From Paenibacillus_I sp035510375 (GTDB lineage Bacteria > Bacillota > Bacilli > Paenibacillales > Paenibacillaceae), in assembly GCF_035510375.1 (NCBI RefSeq), contig NZ_DATKHG010000051.1: a stretch of DNA of 64,000 nt. One strand, given 5' to 3'. Below the pieces are notes generated by a model. The model searched no databases. It was not told the origin of the DNA and worked only from the letters and a program-made list of their open reading frames with translations. Shown here piece after piece: positions 8,293 to 16,685 of the stretch. How positions within the stretch are numbered: position 1 is the stretch's first letter; every line of letters starts with the position of its first letter. Both the position numbers and the translations under genes were made by a program.

Positions 8293-11200
8293 CGCTTCCG
8301 CTCCTTCCTTTCTGGTGTTCCTTCTGTCCGCCGGCTCCGGCCGGGCCGTCTTCCCCGTGCCGTCCGTCATGCGCAAGCGCGTCCTTCCGCAGCTGCTCCC
8401 AAATCTGTTCCTTCGGCGGCTTGGCAAGCTTCACATAGCCGTTGCCGTCGAACAGCGGGTCAAAATGGCACACCGGCTTGTAAGAGCAGAACCGGCACGG
8501 GCTTTTGTTCCCCTGCCGATAAGGCGCAATCGCCACCTCGCCGTCCATGATCCGCCCGCCGATCCGGGTGATCGTGCGGCGCACCGAGCGGCGCAGCACC
8601 TCCCATTGGTCGCGGGTAACGACCGAGGAGGTGCCGTAAAAGCCGCCGTCCTTCTTCAGGGCGACCGGAAGCAGCTCCGAATGCCCGCTCTCAAGCGCGC
8701 CGTCCATCAAGCGCACCGCATTCTCCTCGGCGAGCAGCAGGCCTTTCGTCTTGAACCGCTTCAGCATTTGCTGCCGCGCCTCAAGCTCCGTCAAGCCGTT
8801 CGCCGCCGAGAGCAGCGGGTTATGCACGTGAAAATAAAGCACGCCCGCCGGCAGCGCCGGCTTGCCGAGCCAGCCGGCGGCATGCGTGAGCAGCACGTCG
8901 AGATAGGTCAGCATTTGCAGCGTCAGGCCATGCATCACGTTCTCGAGCCGCAGCGAAGTGGCCGACGATTTGTAGTCCAGAACGCGCAGCAGCAAGCCTT
9001 CGTCCGTCTCCGCCGCATCGACCCTGTCGATCCGCCCGATCAGCTCCATCGTCCGTCCGCCGCCCGCCGGCAAAACAAGCGGCGGCAGCACGCCGTCCCG
9101 CCCGAAGCCGACCTCGAGGCCGACGGGCCTGAAATGGGCGCGCCTCGCATGCTCGCCCAATATCAACGCCGCCTGCGCGACGATGGCCTTCAGCTTCTGC
9201 GCGATATATCCGTACCGGCTGCTGCTGAGCAAAATTTGCGATTGCAGCCGCGGCACAAGCTCGTCGACCGCGGCTGCGGCCGCGGCGCGCACCGACTCGG
9301 GCGGCAGCGCGCCGAACCCGTCGCCTTGCCCCGCCACCAGCCGCGTCAAAGCGGCGTGAAACAGCTGTCCGATATCGGGCGCCTCCAGGCGGAACAGCTG
9401 CCGCTCCTTCAGCCGCAGCCCATGGATCGCAAAATGCTGGAACGGACACGACACGAAGCGCTCCATACGGGATACGCTTGCCTGCAAATGATCGCCGTAC
9501 AGCTGCCGCGCCGTTTCTCTCGACAGGTACGTTTCTTCATTGCGGTACGTCAAAGCCGCCGCGACGACCGCCAGCCGGCCGCGCCAATCCGGACGCGACG
9601 CATACCAGTTGTATACATCCCACCAGAGACCGGCGACCGGCGCTCCTTGCTTCCAGGCGCTGAGCTGGGCCACCAGAAACGAAAGCGTCCGCTCCGGATG
9701 GCGAACGAACCTGAGCTGCTCCTCCTCCGCCATCCGCACGGCGGGCTCGCCCGTTTCCATCCCTTCCGGAATGCCCGGAAACAGCAGCTTGATATGGCGT
9801 ATCACCTCGGACGGATGCAGGCTTTTGCCCTCTTCATCCGAGAGCGCGTAGCTAATCCACAAATGCTTGCAAGGGGTCGTCAAAGCGTTATAGATCAGAA
9901 ATCGCTCATCCAAAAGCTTTCTGCGCACGCCGGGCGCCGTCCGGATGCCGCCGTCCGCCAGCCGTTCGCGCTCCTGCTCGGTCAGAATGCCGTCCTCCTG
10001 CACGCGCATCGGCAGCACGCCGTCGTTCGCGCCCAGCACATAACAGACATGAACGGTGCCAGAGCGCGTCCGGTCCATGCTGCCGACGAGCACCTGATCG
10101 ATCGCCGGCGGCACGGAGGCCAGCTTCAGGCTGTCAAGTCCCGTCTCCACGATGCCGGCAAACAGCTCGGCCGGCATCGTCTCCTCGCCAGCCATCTCGA
10201 CAAGCTGATCCAGAAGCGACATGACGCCGTCCCACAATTGGCGATGCTCCCGGGCGCGGCGCACATCCCGGCTCTCCAGCGACTCCCGGCTCCAGCGCTC
10301 GAGCCGGTCGGCCGCGTCGATGCCGTCGAGCAGCTTATATAACGCTTCGCACATCTCCCGCACGTCGGCCGCTTTCTCAAGCGCCTGTCCGAACCTGCGA
10401 AGCGGCGCCACCACGGTATCGCGGCAAGCAAGCAGCCGTTCGAACCCGGAAGGATCGACGGCTCGCGCGTTAGCCGGATCTTCCTCGAGCGCGCCCTGCA
10501 TGAGAGGCTGCCAGCTTTTTTCGTCGAGCCAACGCCAGCCGTCGATGCCCGCGGCCAGCACGTAATTTTCCAGCCGGTCAAGCTCCTCGCGCGTCATATC
10601 GCTGTCATTCGGCAGCAGCATCTCCGTCTTGACGCAGCGGAATACGGCCTCATAGCGCCAGCCCTGCGTCACCGTCTCAAGCGCCGAACGGATCAGCTCG
10701 ACAAGCGGGTGATGCGTCACGCTCCGCTTCTGGTCGAGAAAATACGGGATGCCGTAATCGGCGAACACGGCTTCGATATAATCGTTGTAATCGGCGGCGT
10801 TGCGCGCCATGACGGCGATATCCCGCCACCGCAGGCCGCCCTGCTGCACCCGCCGCAGCATGTCGCGCGCAACCGCCTCCACCTCCGCGCGCCGGTGAAC
10901 GGCCGCCTGCAGCGAAACCCCGCAGCGCGGATCGGCCGGATCGTACGCCGTCCGTTCCGGCACCAGCATCGGCGTCCGGCTGCGGTAATGCCGCTCCAGA
11001 TGCGCCAGCATCGGGCTGCCCTCAAAACGGTGCGGCGGCTCCCGGTACAGCTCCGCGGCGGGCAGCACGTCAACCCCGCACCGATCCGCCAGCTCTCTTA
11101 ATTGTATGCAGGTTTCCGCGGTCGGATGGAACAAGTCGAGCTCATGAGGCCGCTCCCCCGGTCCGTAAGGCCTGTCGAGCGTAAGCGTGACCGAGACGTC

Positions 11201-11881
11201 GCGGGCGCCGCGCATAATCGCAGCCAGCGCTTCATACTCCTTCGGCGTAAAGCCGTGGAAGCCGTCCACCCAGACCGTCGCTTCACGCAGCGCAGGCACG
11301 TCGGCGAACCCACGCGCCAGCCAATCGAGACAATCCTCCGCGTCTATGTAAAGCCCGGCCAGCGCCGATTCAAGCTCGTTATAAATAAGCCGCACATCAT
11401 GCAGCTTGCGGTCCAGCAGCGTCGATCCCGACGAAGCGGCGTACATGTCCGAATAAGTCTCCAAACCGGAAGGCGTAACGCCGTAGCGCTTGAATTCGGT
11501 CAACAGCTCGTTCAACCGTTCGATGAAGCCGTGCCGCGCCGAGCCGCCTTGGAACAGCTGCAGCCGCGCGCCGAGCCGTTCCACGATTTTGTACAGCATC
11601 ATGCTCTTGCCGTTCTCTCCGATCGGCACTAGCGCGGTGCCGCCCGTCTCCTGCATGATCCGGAACGCCAGCCGCCTGAAACTCAAGGCTTGCGCCCGAA
11701 TGGAGCCGGCGAACCCGGGCGTGCGCGCCAACGCGTACTCGGTCTGAAACGTCGCCTGCTCGGGCACCAGCATGATGAGCGGCGCGCCGTCCGGACGCTC
11801 CCGCAGCTCGGCGCGGATCTCATCCAGACAGAACCGGGTTTTGCCCGCGCCCGAACGTCCCAATATAAAACGCAGCGCCAT
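8276..11881 (-). CDS. addB: ATP-dependent helicase/deoxyribonuclease subunit B
   Basis: AddB supplies the second nuclease and the Chi-scanning, helicase-like scaffold of AddAB. The 1201-residue length is normal (B. subtilis 1166). Residues 8-15 carry the Walker A GRSGAGKT, followed by LVPEQATFQTE, the family signature. The C-terminal nuclease domain shows LRVLDYKSSATS and the iron-sulfur cysteines that staple it: one in VSCPFQHFAIHGL near residue 811 and a cluster in PCRFCSYKPVC around residues 1120-1135. The ATG start has GGGAGGG upstream. It is first in the operon with addA; the divergent neighbour is the phosphodiesterase gene at 12076. No defect is seen. Confidence 0.96.
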   Translation of the reverse strand: MALRFILGRSGAGKTRFCLDEIRAELRERPDGAPLIMLVPEQATFQTEYALARTPGFAGSIRAQALSFRRLAFRIMQETGGTALVPIGENGKSMMLYKIVERLGARLQLFQGGSARHGFIERLNELLTEFKRYGVTPSGLETYSDMYAASSGSTLLDRKLHDVRLIYNELESALAGLYIDAEDCLDWLARGFADVPALREATVWVDGFHGFTPKEYEALAAIMRGARDVSVTLTLDRPYGPGERPHELDLFHPTAETCIQLRELADRCGVDVLPAAELYREPPHRFEGSPMLAHLERHYRSRTPMLVPERTAYDPADPRCGVSLQAAVHRRAEVEAVARDMLRRVQQGGLRWRDIAVMARNAADYNDYIEAVFADYGIPYFLDQKRSVTHHPLVELIRSALETVTQGWRYEAVFRCVKTEMLLPNDSDMTREELDRLENYVLAAGIDGWRWLDEKSWQPLMQGALEEDPANARAVDPSGFERLLACRDTVVAPLRRFGQALEKAADVREMCEALYKLLDGIDAADRLERWSRESLESRDVRRAREHRQLWDGVMSLLDQLVEMAGEETMPAELFAGIVETGLDSLKLASVPPAIDQVLVGSMDRTRSGTVHVCYVLGANDGVLPMRVQEDGILTEQERERLADGGIRTAPGVRRKLLDERFLIYNALTTPCKHLWISYALSDEEGKSLHPSEVIRHIKLLFPGIPEGMETGEPAVRMAEEEQLRFVRHPERTLSFLVAQLSAWKQGAPVAGLWWDVYNWYASRPDWRGRLAVVAAALTYRNEETYLSRETARQLYGDHLQASVSRMERFVSCPFQHFAIHGLRLKERQLFRLEAPDIGQLFHAALTRLVAGQGDGFGALPPESVRAAAAAAVDELVPRLQSQILLSSSRYGYIAQKLKAIVAQAALILGEHARRAHFRPVGLEVGFGRDGVLPPLVLPAGGGRTMELIGRIDRVDAAETDEGLLLRVLDYKSSATSLRLENVMHGLTLQMLTYLDVLLTHAAGWLGKPALPAGVLYFHVHNPLLSAANGLTELEARQQMLKRFKTKGLLLAEENAVRLMDGALESGHSELLPVALKKDGGFYGTSSVVTRDQWEVLRRSVRRTITRIGGRIMDGEVAIAPYRQGNKSPCRFCSYKPVCHFDPLFDGNGYVKLAKPPKEQIWEQLRKDALAHDGRHGEDGPAGAGGQKEHQKGRSGSDGADH

Positions 11882-12075
11882 CCGTCATCCCTCCCGCCAG
11901 TCCGTATATGCTATTATTCTATCACACACCCGCTAACCTTCCTACCCAGAAATCAAACATCTGTTCGTTACCCCTCCTCTTGAAAAAATTGCCGGCGCCT
12001 TCCGCATAACGCGGTCCCGCCATGAAAATCCTAACCAAAAAGGCCGCTTCTCCCTTAAAGGAGGCATGGCTCAAC

Positions 12076-13017
12076 ATGCAATCCAACAACCGGCGCATCC
12101 TCATATGGGTTGCCGCATTCACCGCCGCCGTCCTTGCCTTGTCGCTCTCATTGGCGGCGGTGCTTTCCTCAACCGGCCCGCACCGCACGGGCGCACCGTC
12201 TCCCGTATCCGCGACGGTTTCCGCTGCGGCCTCGGCTGCGGCGCCTTCGGCCGGCCTCATTACCGTTGCGCACCGCGGCGCATCAAAGCGGGCGCCCGAG
12301 AATACGATGGCCGCGTTCCGCAAGGCGGTCGAGCTCGGCGCCGACATGATCGAATGCGATGTTCAGATGAGCAAAGACGGAACGCTCGTCGTCATCCACG
12401 ATACGAAAGTGAACCGGACGACGAACGGCAGGGGCAAGGTCCGCAGGCTGACGTTTCGCCGACTGCGGGCGCTCGACGCCGGCTCGTGGTTCGATACCGC
12501 CTACCGCGGCGAGAGAATTCCGTCCCTGGATGAACTTCTCGCCGCATTCGGCGGCACAACCGGATTGCTGATCGATCTGAAATCGCCCCGGCTGTACCCA
12601 GGCATCGAGGCCGCTGTAGCGCGGGCGGTCAAAGCTCGGGGACTGGACCGTCCGGGGCAACGCGGCGTTCTCATTCAATCCACGGACAAGCGGTCATTAA
12701 AAAAAATAAAAAAACTCATGCCGCAGATTCCCGTCGCCGTACTGATCAAGAATCCGAGACGGGTAACGGCGGACCGCCTGCTGGAATACCGTACATTCGC
12801 CGACGCGCTCCACCCGAAAGCGGCGGGACTCACAAGCTTTTTCGTTGAGCGGGCTCATCGTTACGGCCTGAAGGTGATCGCGTGGGATGCCGAGGGGAAG
12901 CATGAAATATCCGCGCTGCTCCGGACCGGCGTCGACGGCGTCATTACGTCCGATCCCCGGAACATACACCTGCCTGCGGACAAGCGCGGCGGCCCGGCAT
13001 CGGTTAATTTAAAATGA
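12076..13017 (+). CDS. Glycerophosphodiester phosphodiesterase, membrane-anchored or exported
   Basis: The 313-residue protein opens with a basic N-terminus and a hydrophobic segment (IWVAAFTAAVLALSLSLAAV, about residues 9-28) acting as signal or anchor, then an Ala/Ser-rich linker. The TIM-barrel GDPD domain starts at VAHRGASKRAPENT, with ADMIECDVQMSKDG and VIHD supplying the metal-binding and catalytic His and Glu residues, and ends with the usual GVDGVITSDP. It hydrolyses glycerophosphodiesters to glycerol-3-phosphate and an alcohol, here probably outside the membrane, possibly also acting on teichoic-acid fragments. The ATG at 12076 is preferred to one at 12022, because AAAGGAGG lies at 12057-12064. 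It is divergent from addB and monocistronic. Confidence 0.9.
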   Translation: MQSNNRRILIWVAAFTAAVLALSLSLAAVLSSTGPHRTGAPSPVSATVSAAASAAAPSAGLITVAHRGASKRAPENTMAAFRKAVELGADMIECDVQMSKDGTLVVIHDTKVNRTTNGRGKVRRLTFRRLRALDAGSWFDTAYRGERIPSLDELLAAFGGTTGLLIDLKSPRLYPGIEAAVARAVKARGLDRPGQRGVLIQSTDKRSLKKIKKLMPQIPVAVLIKNPRRVTADRLLEYRTFADALHPKAAGLTSFFVERAHRYGLKVIAWDAEGKHEISALLRTGVDGVITSDPRNIHLPADKRGGPASVNLK

Positions 13018-13066
13018 TATCGACTAACACTGGTTTATGTCAGTCCTAAACAGGAACACTAGTTCG

Positions 13067-13110
13067 AAAAAACAGAAAAGAGCAGTAAGATGATGTTCAC
13101 CTTACTGCTC
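13067..13110 (-). terminator. Intrinsic terminator of the HipA-like/DUF3037 operon
   Basis: A perfect 10-bp stem GAGCAGTAAG/CTTACTGCTC (13080-13089 with 13101-13110) follows the DUF3037 gene and leads into TTTTCTGTTTTTT on the minus strand. Confidence 0.88.
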
Positions 13111-13122
13111 AATCTTGGCTGC

Positions 13123-13971
13123 TTAGTTTTCTAATTCAGCTTCTACTTCATTTGAAATCTCCGAGGCAAATTTACGTACAGCATCAAAGCCTTTAGCTTG
13201 AATCGTCTTTGTCTCTTCTTTTAGGATTTCTAACGCAGTCATAATATTTTTATTTTCTTTATCAATGTAAACCAAAGTAATAAAATCGACATGTTCATCA
13301 TAAAGTTTTGTATTTTTTGTTTTTAATTTAACAAAGTTGTAAGCCCATTCTTTCGCCGTTTGTGTTGCCTGGTTACTTTTTCGGGTAGTGTAATCGAAAG
13401 AAAATGTTTTTATCATTTTCACTCGATCTCTGGTTTTGTACATATAATCAAGTTGTATTACTTCAGGACCTATATCAACACTAATATTTCTGTCCAACTT
13501 AGAAAATACATCATTTGATCTTAACACACGATTCATTATGGTCTTTACTTCGTCTTCAGTAATGCGCTTTTTCTTGTGAACATCAAAATAAACATAGGTC
13601 ATAAATAACTTTTCAAAATCATCTTGCAGATCAATCGACCGTATCGTTCGCACAGGAGAAAATTGAATTTGGTTCACAAAAAACTTCGTATAGTTGTCTA
13701 AATATTTTTCATTATTTATTTCACTAAAGGAAGGCCCTGATAGAGTGGTTTGCGAAAGATCATCTTTAATACCTTCTAGAATAACCTTCAAAAAAGCTAT
13801 ATCGACTTCATCATCAAAAATTGATACTCTTGAAAAATTATTCGTTATCTTTATGTCAATAAACGATTCTTCGGGGCAATGGAATGCTAATCCAATATTA
13901 ATAAACTCCTCTCTATTTTCATCTGGAACATACCGAAGAACGGAAAACTTGCTAAATTTGAAACCATCCAT
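13123..13971 (-). CDS. DUF3037 family protein, partner of a HipA-like kinase
   Basis: The 282-residue product begins KFSKFSVLRYVPDENREEFINIG, which has the look of DUF3037 proteins (aromatic strand, charged turn, conserved FINIGL). The rest alternates charged helices and has no signal peptide, membrane span or recognisable catalytic motif. Its function is unknown. The ATG lies one base beyond the kinase stop, and its ribosome site AAAGGAGG lies inside the kinase gene's last codons, so the two are translationally coupled. Base composition is strongly AT-rich (roughly one third G+C by eye against about 60% in neighbours), with codons such as AAA, TTT and ATT dominating, which suggests horizontal acquisition together with the kinase. 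DUF3037 genes are, to my knowledge, often found next to HipA-like kinases; this rests on recall. Confidence 0.82.
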   Translation of the reverse strand: MDGFKFSKFSVLRYVPDENREEFINIGLAFHCPEESFIDIKITNNFSRVSIFDDEVDIAFLKVILEGIKDDLSQTTLSGPSFSEINNEKYLDNYTKFFVNQIQFSPVRTIRSIDLQDDFEKLFMTYVYFDVHKKKRITEDEVKTIMNRVLRSNDVFSKLDRNISVDIGPEVIQLDYMYKTRDRVKMIKTFSFDYTTRKSNQATQTAKEWAYNFVKLKTKNTKLYDEHVDFITLVYIDKENKNIMTALEILKEETKTIQAKGFDAVRKFASEISNEVEAELEN

Positions 13972-13972
13972 A

Positions 13973-14782
13973 TCAGGATCCTCCTTTCCATCTAGGTAAA
14001 TACTGTCTTAGCAAAGGGAGTACTTGTTCTATTCTGTTTCTTCGATCAATTAAATACTCATGAAGTACATGTTTCTCTTCATCATTAACTCCCCATTGAG
14101 CAGGCACACTGTTTATAATATGCCAAAGCCGTTCATCTGTCATTCCAGATAATTTTGTCAAAATCGTATGGAAGGGGTTGTTTCCATCAACAAACTGGAC
14201 TAATTTTTTATAAACATAACCATTGGTATCGAACATTTCAAACGGTTGGCCAATACGCATTCTAAGCTGAGTAGCATCCCACATGGCGCCAATCTCAAAG
14301 GCATGAGTATGATCAATCACGACAATTTCTTTTTTTGAAATATCGAAAAGTAAATTGCCCATATTCCGGTCTCGATCAACGTTGCAAACAAATTGATCAA
14401 AAATGACCAATTCAGGAATCACATGTATATTACGGGCTTGACTGATCATTCCGGCGGAGGTTATTTGGGTCGCCTTCCTCACCTTACTAGAGCCAAAGTG
14501 TCGTCCTTCTTGGACTGTTGAGTAAATATGATTAGAAATTTCATCGCCGAAGTCCGAAATAAATTCCTTCCCTGCGATAATTATAGCTGGTTCAGCTAGA
14601 GGTAGCTCAAGTTCTTTTGCTATCTCTGCACAAACAAACTCATTCACCAAGACTCTATAACCTTCAGGGTTTTGTCCGAATTTTACAGCATAAGTATTAC
14701 CGTCGTTACAAGTGACATAGTAAGGCCTAGTGTTGCCGTTTGGAATCGGATTTATTGCTCTCGCCGCGTTTATTTCTATCAT
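13973..14782 (-). CDS. HipA-like protein kinase
   Basis: The 269-residue protein shows a HipA-type kinase core. PYYVTCNDGNTYAVKFG places the nucleotide-binding lysine at residue 34, NEFVCAEIAKELELP follows as the N-lobe helix, DRNMGN supplies the catalytic-loop Asp138 and Asn143, and VVIDHTHAF gives the metal-binding Asp157. It is much shorter than E. coli HipA (440) and matches the compact HipA_2-type kinases. HipA kinases phosphorylate translation factors or aminoacyl-tRNA synthetases; the substrate here is unknown. No HipB-like helix-turn-helix antitoxin lies beside it; the coupled neighbour is DUF3037. The gene is AT-rich like its partner. The start has GGAGG seven bases upstream, inside a 9-codon leader frame. 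All motif residues are present, so an active kinase is expected. Confidence 0.85.
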   Translation of the reverse strand: MIEINAARAINPIPNGNTRPYYVTCNDGNTYAVKFGQNPEGYRVLVNEFVCAEIAKELELPLAEPAIIIAGKEFISDFGDEISNHIYSTVQEGRHFGSSKVRKATQITSAGMISQARNIHVIPELVIFDQFVCNVDRDRNMGNLLFDISKKEIVVIDHTHAFEIGAMWDATQLRMRIGQPFEMFDTNGYVYKKLVQFVDGNNPFHTILTKLSGMTDERLWHIINSVPAQWGVNDEEKHVLHEYLIDRRNRIEQVLPLLRQYLPRWKGGS

Positions 14783-14811
14783 TAAGCGACCTCCAGAACC
14801 GACACAACCAT
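14782..14811 (-). CDS. Possible 9-residue leader peptide (MVVSVLEVA) before the HipA-like kinase
   Basis: A short frame begins with ATG at 14811 and its TAA stop overlaps the kinase ATG (TAATG), while the kinase ribosome site GGAGG lies within its codons. A GAGGTG stands 11 bases before its ATG, close to the predicted transcription start. The arrangement would permit translational coupling. Nine codons can occur by chance, so this is a candidate only. Confidence 0.3.
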   Translation of the reverse strand: MVVSVLEVA

Positions 14812-15095
14812 AAGGATAAATTCACCTCATTATGTCCCTCTGACTTCCGTTTGTCAATTATATATCCTAAGCATAAAAAATCATTTTTATACCACAAGTA
14901 TGGGGATAACAAGCCTCTATAGCAACAACCTACAAGTTATCATTTGAATTGGGAAATTATTACATTTTTACAACAACAGCGAAAACTATAAGCTGACCCC
15001 GTACCAGTACAGGCGCCAGCTTAATTAGTCGTGCTTTTTTACGATTATCTAGTGTTACCCCACGAGCCGAAGCGCTTTTTCAATAACTCATTTCG
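14812..15095. other. AT-rich gene-free stretch upstream of the HipA-like kinase
   Basis: Apart from the kinase promoter, it holds a second TATAAT on the minus strand (around 14856-14861) without a good -35, and an imperfect hairpin with AAGCTG/CAGCTT arms near 14990-15022 followed by TTTTTT at 15035-15040. I see no gene. Composition changes to host-like only after about 15060. Confidence 0.5.
14829..14857 (-). promoter_or_regulatory. Sigma-A promoter of the HipA-like/DUF3037 operon
   Basis: On the minus strand a perfect -35 TTGACA (14857-14852) and a -10 CATAAT (14834-14829) are separated by 17 bases, 40-50 bases upstream of the kinase start. It is among the best promoter matches in the window. 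Confidence 0.75.
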
Positions 15096-16508
15096 TTACA
15101 CGCGGTTACGCACCTCAAAGACGGCGAATTTCAAATAATGCCCCTCCGGCACGCCGAGAATGTGCGGGTGATCCTTGCCCGCCGCGCGCCATTCGACGAG
15201 CCGCAACATTTTGCCCGCGTCGGCCGCCGCCTCTCCGATCGTCTCGAGAAAAAGGTCGGGCCGCATATGATATGAACAGCTTGCCGTCACGAGATAGCCG
15301 CCGTCGTTCACCAGCTTCATGCCCTGCAAGTTAATATCCTTGTAGCCGCGGCACGCGCCCGGCACCGCGCCCTTCGTCTTGGCGAACGCCGGCGGGTCGA
15401 GAATGACCACATCCCAGGTGCGGCCATGCCCGGACAGCTTTTTCGACGTATCGATCTTCTTGCCGCCCTCTCCCGCCTTCGCCCGCTCCGCGCGCTCATC
15501 CAGCCCCTTCGCCTGCACCCGCAAATAATCGAACGCGTCCGCAACGACGAACTCCACCCGGTCGGCGAACCCGTTGCGCTCCGCATTGCGCTTCGCCGTC
15601 TCGACCGCATGCTCCGACACGTCGAGGCAGGTCACCTTTTTCGCCCCGTACTTGCAGGCATGCAGCGTAAAGCTGCCCGTGTGGGCAAAGCATTCCAGCA
15701 CCGTCGCGCCGTCCCAATAAGGGAAGGTCACGACATTGCCGTTCGCGTTGACGGGGACAAGCGCCCGCCCTTCCCTTGTTTCGACCGGTTCGACGCCCTC
15801 AGGCAAGCCGTCCGCGTCCCGCCAATCGAGGCGAATGCCGCCGCGCGCTCCCCAGCCCTTCATCAAAGGGGCGATCGCCGCCCGATTCTCCCGCTGGTCG
15901 TAGAAATAGCCCGTTTTCTGGCCGCCTGCGACATCCACCTCGATCGCAATGCCGTTCTCAACGATTGTGACGATGCCCGGCGTTTCCCCGTAAAGCGTCC
16001 CGGTCCGCTGCTCCAGCCCTTCCAGCGAGCGGACGCCCACGTCGGATCGTTCATAAATGCTCTGCGGTGCGAACACCTCGACAAGGGCTTCCACGATGAT
16101 GTCCCGCCGAACGTCCATCCCCAGCGTCAGCAGCTGCACGACGAGCACACCCCCGAACCAGTCGACGACCAGTCCCGGCAGAAAATCGGCTTCGCCGTAT
16201 ACGAGCCGGCAATCCCGCGGGTTTTCGACGAACCGCTCGCGGTGTCGCTTGCAGGCTTCGAGCCTTTGCACGAAAAAAGCGCGGTCCATCGCTTCAAGCG
16301 GGCCGAAGGCGACTGCGCGGACCGTTATCTGCGACTGCGGGTTCCAGTAGCCGGTGGCCAGCAGCTTGCCCCGATGGTCGAGGACGGCTACCAGGTCGCC
16401 GGGCTGCGCCTCGCCTTCCATCCGTTCGATCTCATTGCCGTAAATCCAGGGATGGCCCTGCTCCAACCGCTTTTTGCGGTTTTTATGTAAATAAACGGTA
16501 GCGTTCAC
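15096..16508 (-). CDS. RlmI-like class I SAM-dependent rRNA methyltransferase with PUA domain
   Basis: The 470-residue protein has an N-terminal PUA domain (HKNRKKRLEQGHPWIYGNEI; GDLVAVLDHRG), a linker with GQKTGYFYDQRENR, and a Rossmann methyltransferase domain: VLECFAHTGSFTLHA (motif I), TCLDVSEHAVETAKRN, and the catalytic WDVVILDPPAFAK. This is the layout of RlmI/RlmK-type 23S rRNA cytosine methyltransferases. It is about 70 residues longer than the usual 400, with an extra stretch of about 45 residues before motif I (GWGARGGIRLDWRDADGL...) and about 20 charged residues after VQAKGLDERAERAK. The start is GTG, with AAAGGA eleven bases upstream. It stands alone, divergent from the symporter gene. 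The exact target base is not known. Confidence 0.9.
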   Translation of the reverse strand: MNATVYLHKNRKKRLEQGHPWIYGNEIERMEGEAQPGDLVAVLDHRGKLLATGYWNPQSQITVRAVAFGPLEAMDRAFFVQRLEACKRHRERFVENPRDCRLVYGEADFLPGLVVDWFGGVLVVQLLTLGMDVRRDIIVEALVEVFAPQSIYERSDVGVRSLEGLEQRTGTLYGETPGIVTIVENGIAIEVDVAGGQKTGYFYDQRENRAAIAPLMKGWGARGGIRLDWRDADGLPEGVEPVETREGRALVPVNANGNVVTFPYWDGATVLECFAHTGSFTLHACKYGAKKVTCLDVSEHAVETAKRNAERNGFADRVEFVVADAFDYLRVQAKGLDERAERAKAGEGGKKIDTSKKLSGHGRTWDVVILDPPAFAKTKGAVPGACRGYKDINLQGMKLVNDGGYLVTASCSYHMRPDLFLETIGEAAADAGKMLRLVEWRAAGKDHPHILGVPEGHYLKFAVFEVRNRV

Positions 16509-16685
16509 GGATTCATCATCCTTTCGGGTTGTTCATGCGCAGTCGGGCGGCGGCTTTACCACCCGCGTCTTCATTGTATGACGCAGGCATGCTTGTCATG
16601 CCCGTCCCCTAGGCCGCATATCATGGGATTATCCGTCATGACCGCCGATAACCCGGCCGCCCTATTCCACGGAAGGAGACGAACG

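Noticed and set aside
4810..8550. Very long plus-strand open frame opposite addA (over 1200 codons)
   Set aside because: It is the mirror of a GC-rich coding gene whose third positions avoid stops on the other strand. The translation is Arg/Ala/Pro-rich with no family motif, while the minus strand encodes a clear AddA.
7928..10342. Plus-strand open frame of about 800 codons opposite addA and addB
   Set aside because: It crosses the addB-addA junction, has no ribosome site or motif, and is fully explained as an antisense shadow.
14740..14922. Plus-strand 60-codon frame in the island (MESDLLLSPRLF...)
   Set aside because: It lies opposite the kinase start, leader and promoter, and has no ribosome site.
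13055..15056. 8-bp inverted pair AACACTAG/CTAGTGTT as ends of a mobile element
   Set aside because: Given the search space on both flanks, an 8-bp match is expected by chance often enough; no transposase or target duplication supports it.
13018..15095. Prophage or integrative element
   Set aside because: Only two genes, no integrase, transposase, tRNA target or convincing direct repeats; small acquired module fits better.
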